Shown here: positions 50,491-57,065 of the stretch, piece by piece
How positions within the stretch are numbered: position 1 is the stretch's first letter
Layout of the letters: each line of letters opens with the position of its first letter
Origin: a virus
Direction: 5' to 3' (one strand)
Length of the DNA: 64,000 bases
Virus record (IMG/VR): IMGVR_UViG_3300029911_000024
Span: 1 to 64,000 of that record
The notes under the pieces: model-generated
Databases searched by the model: none
What the model saw: only the letters and a program-made list of their open reading frames with translations
Told to the model about the DNA's origin: nothing
Made by a program: the position numbers and the translations under genes

Positions 50491-51167
50491 GTGCCGACCC
50501 GCTCGTCTTTGGTATCGGCCCAGACGAACTCGCCATGTTCACCGACCGGGAAGTGCGCGCCGCAGCCGCAGCAGAACGTGCCGCCGTAATAGTCAGGGCA
50601 TCTGGCATAAGTCTCAGCGATTGCCTGAGACATTTTCGTCAACTGGCCGCAGCCTTTACCTACGCGGTCGAGTTCTTCCTGGGTCCAAAACTTTCCGCAG
50701 ATCGTCGAGGCATCAGGGTATTTTTCATATTGGACATAACCGAATGGAATGTACTGGGCATTTTCCTCCGGCGTCAGCACCCGCAACGGATATTGGGGCG
50801 CTGGCTTGCCGACGTGGATGTAGCTGCGACGGACGGGCCGAACGAAACCCTTGGCGCGCTCCTCGGCCGACAGCACGACGTAATCCTGCTGCTGGCCGTT
50901 TGGTTTGCGCTCTTTGTGCGCGGGGTCATTGGGATCGCCGCCGCCGATCAGTTCCTTGGCGTTGCGGTCGACCGGGATATTTTCATTCTGCTTCAACATC
51001 CATGCGTCGATGGCCTGCTGCGCTTTCCTGACGCGATCAACGGCAGAGTCGTAAAGACCTTTCGCAAGCGTCAACTGGCGCGAGGCGGCGGCGACATTTT
51101 CCTGCGCGTCAGACCATTCGGTGTGAAGGTCGGTTTCTTCTTGGCTGACAGGTCTAGACTGTTCCAT
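50487..51167 (-). CDS. conserved phage protein with Cys-rich C-terminus
   Basis: A 226-residue protein: an N-terminal coiled coil (ENVAAASRQLTLAKGLYDS), then RPVRRSYIHVG, AETYARCPDYYGGTFCCGC and HFPVGEHGEFVW. These blocks are frequent in phages; the cysteines suggest zinc. The ATG at 51167 has GGAGAG just upstream. Function unknown. Confidence 0.6.
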   Translation of the reverse strand: MEQSRPVSQEETDLHTEWSDAQENVAAASRQLTLAKGLYDSAVDRVRKAQQAIDAWMLKQNENIPVDRNAKELIGGGDPNDPAHKERKPNGQQQDYVVLSAEERAKGFVRPVRRSYIHVGKPAPQYPLRVLTPEENAQYIPFGYVQYEKYPDASTICGKFWTQEELDRVGKGCGQLTKMSQAIAETYARCPDYYGGTFCCGCGAHFPVGEHGEFVWADTKDERVGT

Positions 51168-51396
51168 GGGCTCTCCGCTGCTTTGCGCGCCTGACATGCC
51201 GGGCCCAGCCGCGCGATGGCCGTTGGTATGTTGCCATCAAAACCTCGTTGGCCGGAATATCAATTCCGATGACGATGCAGACGTGCGAGGCAGGTGCGTG
51301 TGTCGGCCAACCCCGGACATGAACGGTTTGACCGACTTTCGCGCCGCGCCAGATCGGGCACATGCGGCTGGTGCTGATAGGGTTGTCGGTTCTCAC
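51154..51396 (-). CDS. small basic hypothetical protein
   Basis: An 80-residue protein with GTG start overlapping the upstream TGA. AKVGQTVHVRGWPTHAPASH and a basic C-terminus. Unknown. Confidence 0.45.
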   Translation of the reverse strand: MRTDNPISTSRMCPIWRGAKVGQTVHVRGWPTHAPASHVCIVIGIDIPANEVLMATYQRPSRGWARHVRRAKQRRAHGTV

Positions 51397-51563
51397 GCCT
51401 TGACCCTTTTCTTTTTCGTCCCGGCGCTGGCGGCCTTGGCCGTGATCTCGGTGATGTCGAGCGGACCTTTGCAGGTATGGCGAAATTCGCTCTTGCCGCA
51501 GGTCCGGCAGCGCGGCGCGGCGCACGCCTTGGTACGTTTCTCCTGGGGTTCTGGCTTGGCCAT
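51393..51563 (-). CDS. small Cys-containing basic protein
   Basis: A 56-residue protein: RCRTCGKSEFRHTC gives a short zinc-knuckle-like motif and the tail is KKKRVKA. Start and stop overlap both neighbours. Confidence 0.5.
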   Translation of the reverse strand: MAKPEPQEKRTKACAAPRCRTCGKSEFRHTCKGPLDITEITAKAASAGTKKKRVKA

Positions 51564-51892
51564 CAGGCCCTTCCCGCTTCCTGGGAGATATTGGCCGCCT
51601 TTTCCTCGGCCATTTCCTGCTCGTCATATGATGCTTTGGCGCGGGCCAAGATCGCCGGAAAGTCGCGCCGCAGGTCTGCGATAATGGTATCCAGCGCGTC
51701 GATTCTCCAGCCTTCCACTGTGGCCATCGTAGCGACAGCCGCCATCAGCAGCTTGTGAGCGACAACACGGCCGTCAGCCGGATTACCACCGGCCAACTCG
51801 ACATTGAGCCTTATGCCCATCTGCATCGCGGCCGCGATTGCTTCGTGCTCGTCGTTTGACAGCGCGGGTAGAAACTTCTCGTGCGCGCCCAT
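51563..51892 (-). CDS. hypothetical helical protein
   Basis: A 109-residue all-helical protein (LSNDEHEAIAAAMQMGIR). TAATG start overlap. Unknown. Confidence 0.5.
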   Translation of the reverse strand: MGAHEKFLPALSNDEHEAIAAAMQMGIRLNVELAGGNPADGRVVAHKLLMAAVATMATVEGWRIDALDTIIADLRRDFPAILARAKASYDEQEMAEEKAANISQEAGRA

Positions 51893-52236
51893 TAGGCTGT
51901 CGCCTTGGCTTCCAGTGGGTTCGCTGCCAGCGTGTCCAGCAGGTTCGCGAAGTCGGCAGTCTGGGCCTGGATCACTTCCTGGCCGACACGCTTCTCGAAA
52001 GCATAACCGGCGCGCTTGAGGCGCTGGATCACGAACGAGCCAAGGCTGGGCGCGACCAGCATTTCAGCCCAAATCGCGGGCGGCACATCGAGATAGGCAT
52101 AGACGGCTTCTGGCGAGCCCTTGAACACGACGCGCAGTTCTTTGGGTTCGGCCTTGTAGACCGCGCTGGCGATCTGGCTGCTGACCTCCGCGCGCTTGGC
52201 AAAGGACGGCAGCGGAGTCTTGGTTTCCTGTGACAT
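51892..52236 (-). CDS. KTSC-domain protein
   Basis: A 114-residue protein. YAYLDVPPAIWAEMLVAPS and GSFVIQRLKRAGYAFE match the KTSC domain (named for its occurrence at lysyl-tRNA synthetase C-termini). First gene of the leftward transcript from the shared promoter at 52263-52295. Confidence 0.6.
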   Translation of the reverse strand: MSQETKTPLPSFAKRAEVSSQIASAVYKAEPKELRVVFKGSPEAVYAYLDVPPAIWAEMLVAPSLGSFVIQRLKRAGYAFEKRVGQEVIQAQTADFANLLDTLAANPLEAKATA

Positions 52237-52262
52237 GGTAATCTCCTCGGGTGGATGGGTGA

Positions 52263-52295
52263 TTTGCATATAGGACAAATTGGCCTATATGGCAA
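52263..52295. promoter_or_regulatory. bidirectional promoter around one operator
   Basis: GGACAAATTGGCC (52273-52285) is flanked by -10 boxes on both sides. Minus: TTGCCA, 17 bp, TATATG. Plus: TTTGCA, 17 bp, TATATG. One bound protein could control the KTSC operon and the 52316 gene together. Confidence 0.75.
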
Positions 52296-52315
52296 TGCAG
52301 GCAGAGGAGGAAAAC

Positions 52316-52477
52316 ATGACAGACCTTGATCGCGTGCGAGACCGCCGGGCTGAGATTGATCGACAGGTCCAGGCCTTAAAAGCCGAGGATGCAGACCTCG
52401 CGACAGCCGAAACAGTGCTGGTCAGACTGCGGCCGACAGAAACGGCTAGGACGGTGCTGGCGGCCGTCAAGACCTGA
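52316..52477 (+). CDS. small coiled-coil protein
   Basis: A 53-residue, mostly helical protein (LDRVRDRRAEIDRQVQAL) with a strong ribosome site (GAGGAGG). Own promoter and strong terminator make it a single-gene unit. Unknown. Confidence 0.65.
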   Translation: MTDLDRVRDRRAEIDRQVQALKAEDADLATAETVLVRLRPTETARTVLAAVKT

Positions 52478-52542
52478 CGGAATCACTGTACGGTCTCGAC
52501 GCACCCAGTCCCCTGGCTGGCGTGCATCTTCCCAACGAACTG

Positions 52543-52568
52543 GGCCCGGAGCGATCCGGGCCTTTTTT
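52543..52568 (+). terminator. rho-independent terminator
   Basis: GGCCCGGA-GCGA-TCCGGGCC followed by six T: a perfect 8-bp stem with tetraloop. Confidence 0.9.
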
Positions 52569-52743
52569 ATGACAGGCGGCCGCTCAGTCGCACCATCAGA
52601 AAAACGAAAAAAGCGAACAGCGCAGTGCCAACGACAAAACCGATGATAGCGGCCGCGAGCAGGTCCATGCCGAGCCTACTCAAGGTGAAGGCAATCGCCA
52701 TCACCACCGCAGCCCAAAGGACGATGAATAGCGCCTCGATCAC
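52567..52743 (-). CDS. small two-helix membrane protein
   Basis: A 58-residue protein with two membrane helices (LFIVLWAAVVMAIAFTL and IIGFVVGTALFAFFVFL), GTG start overlapping the upstream TGA. Small bitopic proteins like this can be holins or exclusion factors. Unknown. Confidence 0.55.
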   Translation of the reverse strand: MIEALFIVLWAAVVMAIAFTLSRLGMDLLAAAIIGFVVGTALFAFFVFLMVRLSGRLS

Positions 52744-53135
52744 TGCTTCTGTTCCGGTTCGGCGGCCGCGACATAGCCGGGCCGCAGATGCGGCGGCAGG
52801 GCGGCGGTCTCGTCGGCAAGAAGCTGCGCATTGGCGACCAGCTTTTCCTTGTGTGTCTCCTGCGCGGCATAGCGCTCGTCGCGCTGGCGCTCGCACCATT
52901 CGCCCAGGCACTCGAAGTCGCAAAAGTGGTGTTGCATGATGACGTCGTGCGCGTCGTGGCGCGTGACGTCGATCTTTCCCAGCGTCGGATGATCCGTGTG
53001 GTCGATCACCTCGGTGCCCGGCCGGATCGGCACCCGCGTGCCCTGCACCATCAGATGAAAGCCGCGCCCGTCGCCCTGGCTGATGTCCTTGCCGCAGTCC
53101 GGCGCGTCGCATGTGATGACCTGATTCCGTGCCAT
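52740..53135 (-). CDS. zinc-binding protein
   Basis: A 131-residue protein: VITCDAPDCGKDISQ and HHFCDFECLGEWCERQ give Cys pairs of an FCS/zinc-finger type in single-stranded-DNA or ribosome-related small proteins. The middle is polar. The operator at 53277 lies about 140 bases upstream. Confidence 0.55.
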   Translation of the reverse strand: MARNQVITCDAPDCGKDISQGDGRGFHLMVQGTRVPIRPGTEVIDHTDHPTLGKIDVTRHDAHDVIMQHHFCDFECLGEWCERQRDERYAAQETHKEKLVANAQLLADETAALPPHLRPGYVAAAEPEQKQ

Positions 53136-53276
53136 TGGCTTTCCCTCGATGATGGGTGGCGGCGCTGGTGAACTTCCACCCAGCCAGCGCCGCATCAGCC
53201 GGTTCTCAGCAAAGCCTCACGACCGCTCCCCAGTTTTACAGCGCTCAACCGTCCAAAGTCATGCGCCGCCGACGCG

Positions 53277-53289
53277 GGACAATCTGTCC
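53277..53289 (-). promoter_or_regulatory. operator GGACAATCTGTCC with weak promoter
   Basis: A perfect GGAC-N5-GTCC site. On the minus strand TTGCTC, 17 bp, CAGATT overlaps it. The orientation is uncertain. It sits in the long non-protein interval 53136-54380, which otherwise holds the tmRNA, a possible structured RNA and one doubtful ORF. Confidence 0.55.
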
Positions 53290-53470
53290 TGATTTTGTTT
53301 CGGGAGCAAGTGGCGGCCGTGAGCCTACCGGCCATCATGTTCGTCAGCCAGCAGAGCCTTTGCGTAGGTCAGCGCTCCGCTTTCGCTTTCGATGACCCTC
53401 AGCACGCAACGCCTCCTGCTGCTCAGTCGCCTCTTGTCCTGATGGTCCAGCCAACGGCATGAAATTCAAC

Positions 53471-53574
53471 GAGAGGCGCACTAAGTGCCTACAGCTACCG
53501 GTTCCTTCTCAGCCGGGTCTTTCGCTGTCCCTAAAAGGTGCTGGCTGCCTCGCGAGCCTATCCAGACCCCTCTC
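53471..53574. ncRNA. possible structured RNA
   Basis: GAGAGG (53471-53476) and CCTCTC (53569-53574) can close a domain with three hairpins: GCAC-TAA-GTGC (53478-53488), ACAGC/GCTGT (53491-53528) with an inner CCGG/CCGG, and GGCT/AGCC (53543-53558). No convincing coding frame fills this stretch. GC-rich DNA forms hairpins easily, so this is tentative. Confidence 0.25.
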
Positions 53575-53685
53575 AAGTATTCTGCTCTTTTCGGACGTGG
53601 GTGCTCGACCATCTGCACCTCAACGGCTTGCGCCGCACCTGTTTCAGTTTCCTAGGGCCTGAGGTCTAAATCGGCGACACGTCAG

Positions 53686-53725
53686 AAAAAAACAGTGGCC
53701 GGTATTCTGTTGCCCGGAACCGGCC
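53686..53725 (-). terminator. tmRNA terminator
   Basis: GGCCGGT (53697-53703) and ACCGGCC (53719-53725) pair; on the minus strand ACTG and seven T follow. It ends the tmRNA transcript shortly after the tag stop codon. Confidence 0.85.
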
Positions 53726-54034
53726 GAACCGCGCCTTCCGCATTAAGCGGCGAGGCGGACTTCTTCGTTGTCGTTGACCTTTACGGTCCTGCTCACCTTG
53801 GCTTGCGCCGTTTCGATCCGGTTCACGCCGTCGATCCTGTTTCGCCCCCAGCAACAGCACACCGACCAGACCTTCAACCGTTGCCGCCCGGTGCCGACCC
53901 GAACCGCTTGGGGAATCGAACCCCGCCCTTTGTCTGTGCCCGGCCAACCGTGCCCGGGGGTGTGCTGGTGGTGGAGGCGGCGGGCACCGCCCCCGCGTCC
54001 GGTCAAGTCGTAATCGAAAACATCAGCTTGCAGT
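53726..54034 (-). ncRNA. ssrA: phage-borne, circularly permuted tmRNA
   Basis: Read on the minus strand, the CCA-bearing piece comes first. GGAC-GCGGG-7 nt-CCCGC is the T-arm position, followed by CGCCTCC-ACCA (53979-53969). After an intervening segment of about 119 nt comes GGGGGCG (53849-53843), which pairs with CGCCTCC over 7 bp, then AAACAGGATCGACGGCGTG, the conserved tmRNA 5' region. ATCGAAAC in this part can pair with GTTTTCGAT in the first piece as the long helix. The tag frame reads VNDNEEVRLAA-TAA (53778-53743), ending in the classic LAA degradation signal. A promoter with operator and a terminator frame it. Confidence 0.88.
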
Positions 54035-54040
54035 GATGGA

Positions 54041-54069
54041 GAGATAGGACGGAATGGCCGAATCGTCAA
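54041..54069 (-). promoter_or_regulatory. tmRNA promoter with operator
   Basis: TTGACG, 17 bp, TATCTC on the minus strand; GGAC-N5-GGCC (54047-54059) lies in the spacer against the -10. It places the tmRNA under the same control as the other operator promoters. Confidence 0.8.
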
Positions 54070-54371
54070 CTGGTGTTAATTTTCTCGCCCCTACTGGATG
54101 GTCGAAAATCCTATCATGTAACTTTTTTCGATCTCGTTCGTGGTGGATTGTCAAAGACTTGCGCAGACATGCACAAGTCGACATGCGAATTATGCCGGAA
54201 CTTATGCGTCTATCCGAGCGCCACCGGGTTGTGCCTGTATCCCGCTGCTGCCCGCCGATCATCGCCCCCCAGCCCCGCATCGACGAGGGAAAGCCAGCAG
54301 CGGGAGGTCTCACACCACCAAAGAAAAAGGCCCCGCCGGTTTCCCAGCGGAGCCTTTCGCCTGCCCGGTGA
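54054..54371 (+). CDS. doubtful small gene opposite the tmRNA promoter
   Basis: A 105-residue frame starting ATGGCCGAA inside the operator. The 3' half has coding-like GC at third positions, but the frame runs through a strong minus-strand terminator and has no plus promoter. Confidence 0.25.
   Translation: MAESSTGVNFLAPTGWSKILSCNFFRSRSWWIVKDLRRHAQVDMRIMPELMRLSERHRVVPVSRCCPPIIAPQPRIDEGKPAAGGLTPPKKKAPPVSQRSLSPAR
54321..54353 (-). terminator. rho-independent terminator
   Basis: On the minus strand GGCTCCGCTGG-GAAA-CCGGCGGGGCC-TTTTTCTTT: an 11-bp stem (two G-U pairs) with a GAAA tetraloop and T tail. It ends the gene at 54381-54683. Confidence 0.9.
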
Positions 54372-54380
54372 ACGGCGGAA

Positions 54381-54683
54381 TTATACGACGGTGATCGTGC
54401 CCTGGGTATCCTCGGGATCGACGATCTCGCCCTCGAAATCGACGGTGACGACGTCGCCATCGGCATATGTGGTCACAGCGGTCAGGGTGAACAGGCCGTC
54501 GGTCGTGCCAGCCACAAAGGTGGCCGACAGGCCGTCAGCGGCGGGCGTCAGCGCCACAGCGCCAGCAGGCGTCACGCTCCAGGCAGGCACAATGCCAGCG
54601 GGCAGCGGGCGCGCGACGCCATTGGCATCGGTGAGGGCCAGGGTCGCCGTGTGGCTGGAGCCCTGGATAAAGTTCTGAGTCAT
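54381..54683 (-). CDS. Ig-like decoration protein
   Basis: A 100-residue beta protein (MTQNFIQGSSHTATLALTD, GLSATFVAGTTDGLFTLTA, VTVDFEGEIVD). The bacterial-Ig/BIG-like pattern is common in capsid or tail decorations. It has its own operator promoter and terminator. AAGGAAAGA precedes the ATG. Confidence 0.6.
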   Translation of the reverse strand: MTQNFIQGSSHTATLALTDANGVARPLPAGIVPAWSVTPAGAVALTPAADGLSATFVAGTTDGLFTLTAVTTYADGDVVTVDFEGEIVDPEDTQGTITVV

Positions 54684-54750
54684 GGCGATCTTTCCTTGCC
54701 CGTCGAAAATGAAAATGAACCCGATGCGGCGCGGGGGCGAACACCGACAC

Positions 54751-54786
54751 AGGTATCTGAGGATTTTGCAGATGGACAACATGGCC
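54751..54786 (-). promoter_or_regulatory. promoter with operator over the -35
   Basis: GGACAACATGGCC (54774-54786). On the minus strand TTGTCC is followed after 17 bp by ATACCT (54751-54756). It drives the Ig-like gene. Confidence 0.6.
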
Positions 54787-54822
54787 GGTTGTTTTACGCC
54801 GATCTCGAAAAGCCGCAAGCCC

Positions 54823-55062
54823 TCATTCGCCGCTTTCGTTGCCATAATCTTTGCAGCACGGGCCCAGCCAGACACCGCCATGGATGCGACGCCAACCTTC
54901 CGCTGCCGCCAGCCTGCGCATGATGATGTAATCCTCGCCAACGGTGTGAAACCCGCCAGGGAACAGCGCACCGGATTTGGCGCAGCCGTCGCAGTCCAGC
55001 GTCATCGACAGCAGCATCAGCGGGCCGTCAGGATTCGGGATGCTGGTGAGGCGCTGGACCAT
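54823..55062 (-). CDS. small Cys-rich protein
   Basis: A 79-residue protein (LDCDGCAKSGALFPGG, VWLGPCCKDYG). Start overlaps the HNH gene stop (TGATG). The cysteines suggest a metal site. Unknown. Confidence 0.5.
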   Translation of the reverse strand: MVQRLTSIPNPDGPLMLLSMTLDCDGCAKSGALFPGGFHTVGEDYIIMRRLAAAEGWRRIHGGVWLGPCCKDYGNESGE

Positions 55063-55619
55063 CAATAGTCGATCACGGGCTGGCGGTGCGCTTTGCCATA
55101 CTGCTGGTCGAGGCGCAGTGCTGCGGCGCGGTGCTGCTCGCGCCCCCATTGATGCGCCATCCAGCGGCCGAACTTCTGGACATAGGCGAAATACCGATAG
55201 GCGTTCATCGCCCCTCTGCCCTGGTTGCATAGATGACAGGCGATAATCTGGTTAGACCAGAAACAGCGGCCGCCAGCAGCGCGCGGCACCACCTCGTCTA
55301 TGGTCGCCCGATTGTGCGCCCCATCTTTGATGTGATCGAACACACGCTGGCCGCAATAACCGCATCGGTGGTTCTGGGCCTCCAGCAGCGCCGAACGCTT
55401 GTCATAGTCGCGCGCCTCGGTGGATTTCAGCGGGAAATCATCCTGGCCGTGATGCCGAAACGCTTTTCGGCGCGGCTGCTGGTAAAGCCAGTCGGCCTCG
55501 TCGAACTTGCTGACGAACTGCTGGTGGATCGGGACGCGGGGACGCGGATCGACACCAAATTCAGCCGACAGCTTTGCCGCCGCCTCGTCTGACAACAGCT
55601 TTGCATATCGCACGCCCAT
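55062..55619 (-). CDS. HNH endonuclease
   Basis: A 185-residue protein with a full HNH motif: NHRCGYCGQRVF (86-90), ATIDEVVPRAAGG, N123, and ACHLCNQGRGAMN. HNH proteins near terminase and portal often assist packaging or act as homing nucleases. The start at 55619 overlaps the upstream stop by one base. Confidence 0.8.
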   Translation of the reverse strand: MGVRYAKLLSDEAAAKLSAEFGVDPRPRVPIHQQFVSKFDEADWLYQQPRRKAFRHHGQDDFPLKSTEARDYDKRSALLEAQNHRCGYCGQRVFDHIKDGAHNRATIDEVVPRAAGGRCFWSNQIIACHLCNQGRGAMNAYRYFAYVQKFGRWMAHQWGREQHRAAALRLDQQYGKAHRQPVIDY

Positions 55620-55810
55620 CAGCACCGCCCGCGATAGATCGGGCCATGGTGCTCGCGCGCCAGCTTTTGGGAATGGGCGCGCATCGCCTGGGCGTCGGCG
55701 ATCATCTGCTGCTGCGCAGCTTGGTTGCCGCCATGGCGCGCGCCGCGCATCAGGTCGTGGGCTTGGTCGAGAAGCTGGAGCGCGAAGGCCAGTTTCGGTG
55801 GATGCTGCAT
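55619..55810 (-). CDS. small hypothetical protein
   Basis: A 63-residue helical protein (MQHPPKLAFALQLLDQAHD). TGATG overlaps at both ends. Unknown. Confidence 0.55.
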   Translation of the reverse strand: MQHPPKLAFALQLLDQAHDLMRGARHGGNQAAQQQMIADAQAMRAHSQKLAREHHGPIYRGRC

Positions 55811-55995
55811 CACATTTCCCCCAAATCGCGCCGCTCGGTATGAACTTGGCCGATGATGATAAAATGCTGCATGATGTCGTCGGAAGCCGTTGTCGCATTG
55901 GCTTGCGTGAGGGTGGCTTCCCAAAGCTGCGGTTCATGGATGTGCGGCAGCAACAGTGCCGGAGCCGCACTCGCCATCAAATCCCGCTTCGACAT
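55810..55995 (-). CDS. small hypothetical protein
   Basis: A 61-residue protein with a short hydrophobic N-terminus (LMASAAPALLLPHIH) that could be a weak signal peptide. Starts nine bases after the MuF gene. Unknown. Confidence 0.5.
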   Translation of the reverse strand: MSKRDLMASAAPALLLPHIHEPQLWEATLTQANATTASDDIMQHFIIIGQVHTERRDLGEM

Positions 55996-56003
55996 GCACC
56001 GGC

Positions 56004-57065
56004 CTATCCGTCCGCGTCCCCAGTGTCGATATAGGTGATGCAACGGCACAGCGGATGCAAGGGGCCATACATGGCTGGGCCGTATGGGGTGTCGAAATAT
56101 CCGTCCAGCGGCACGCCGTCCTCGTTCATGTCGGGGACTTGTTCACAGTATTCGCACAGCCGGTCATTCGGCGTCACCAGCCAGAACCGGCGCAGCGCGG
56201 TGCGGTTGAGCAAGCCCTGGTCGGCCGCCTGACCCCAGGCCATGTTCTGGGCGGCGTTGGAGGCGCGCATGGTCTCGGTGCGCGCGATCATCTGGGCCCG
56301 GTTGAGAATCGCCCGGTTGCGATACCGGTTGACCATCGTGGCGATCTGCTCGTCAGACAGCGTCCGGTCAGCGCCAGCGCCCAGCGCGCGCTCCAGCGTC
56401 GGATCGTGGCGGCGGTCCCGCATCGCCCTGGTCAGCGCTGCCCGGTCCTTGGTGCGCAGCAGGTTCTCGAAATTGGTCACGGCCTGGGCTTGGTCGTCGG
56501 TCAGACCGATGCTTTCGCGAATCTGCCGGGCCTGCTCATAGGGATGGCCGCCCATGGCAAAGGCGTTCTGGATGACCGTGCGGATGCCGTCGCGTGTTTG
56601 CTGGCTGATGTCGCGGATCAAGCCGAAATCGTAATTCCGCAGGAACGTCGCGGTGTTGGGGTTGGTCAGGTTAAACGACATGCCGACATGCACGCCCATC
56701 GTCTTGGCTGGGGTCGCCCGGCCCGCCGCGATGAAGGCATCCTCCAGCGGCTTGGTCAGGCCCGGCTTGAGGCTTTCGGACAATCCCTCCTCAACGCCGA
56801 GCGCCCGCATGGCGGCGTTGACGTCGCCCCGGGCGATGGCGTCCCGCAGTTCGGCCTCTTTGGCGGCATTGCGCACCCGGCGCAGCGCTTCAAGGAACGC
56901 GGCCTTGGTCGCTGGAGCGGCATTGTCGGCGATCTCCAGCAGCCATTCGTGGTCTGGGGTGTCAGGGCTGTCCGCCTTGGCCAGCCCGCCGCGTGCCCAT
57001 GTCTGGCGGCGTGGACGGCTTCCCAGCGTCCTGGCGTGCTTCCGGCAGGCGTGGGGCAGGATCAC
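56004..57065 (-). CDS. MuF/SPP1 gp7-like head protein
   Basis: A 353-residue protein with GTG start overlapping the portal stop. The C-terminal core (LNRAQMIARTETMRASNAA, LVTPNDRLCEYCEQVPDM, PLHPLCRCITYI) is the MuF domain. It joins the portal in the prohead and is needed for correct assembly or DNA ejection. Confidence 0.85.
   Translation of the reverse strand: MILPHACRKHARTLGSRPRRQTWARGGLAKADSPDTPDHEWLLEIADNAAPATKAAFLEALRRVRNAAKEAELRDAIARGDVNAAMRALGVEEGLSESLKPGLTKPLEDAFIAAGRATPAKTMGVHVGMSFNLTNPNTATFLRNYDFGLIRDISQQTRDGIRTVIQNAFAMGGHPYEQARQIRESIGLTDDQAQAVTNFENLLRTKDRAALTRAMRDRRHDPTLERALGAGADRTLSDEQIATMVNRYRNRAILNRAQMIARTETMRASNAAQNMAWGQAADQGLLNRTALRRFWLVTPNDRLCEYCEQVPDMNEDGVPLDGYFDTPYGPAMYGPLHPLCRCITYIDTGDADG

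Noticed and set aside
49850-50608. N-terminal extension of the minus gene at 49850 to 252 codons
   Set aside because: The extension is Arg/Ala-rich shadow of the winged-helix-like and Cys-rich genes; a GTG at 50239 with a GTGA overlap is the better start.
53910-53924. GGGG-TTCGATT-CCCC, a T-arm-like hairpin suggesting a tRNA gene
   Set aside because: No acceptor stem, anticodon arm or CCA fits around it; it lies in the intervening segment of the permuted tmRNA.
53743-54069. 108-codon minus-strand ORF ending in ...NDNEEVRLAA
   Set aside because: The frame crosses the acceptor piece and intervening segment of the tmRNA; only the last residues are translated, as the tag.
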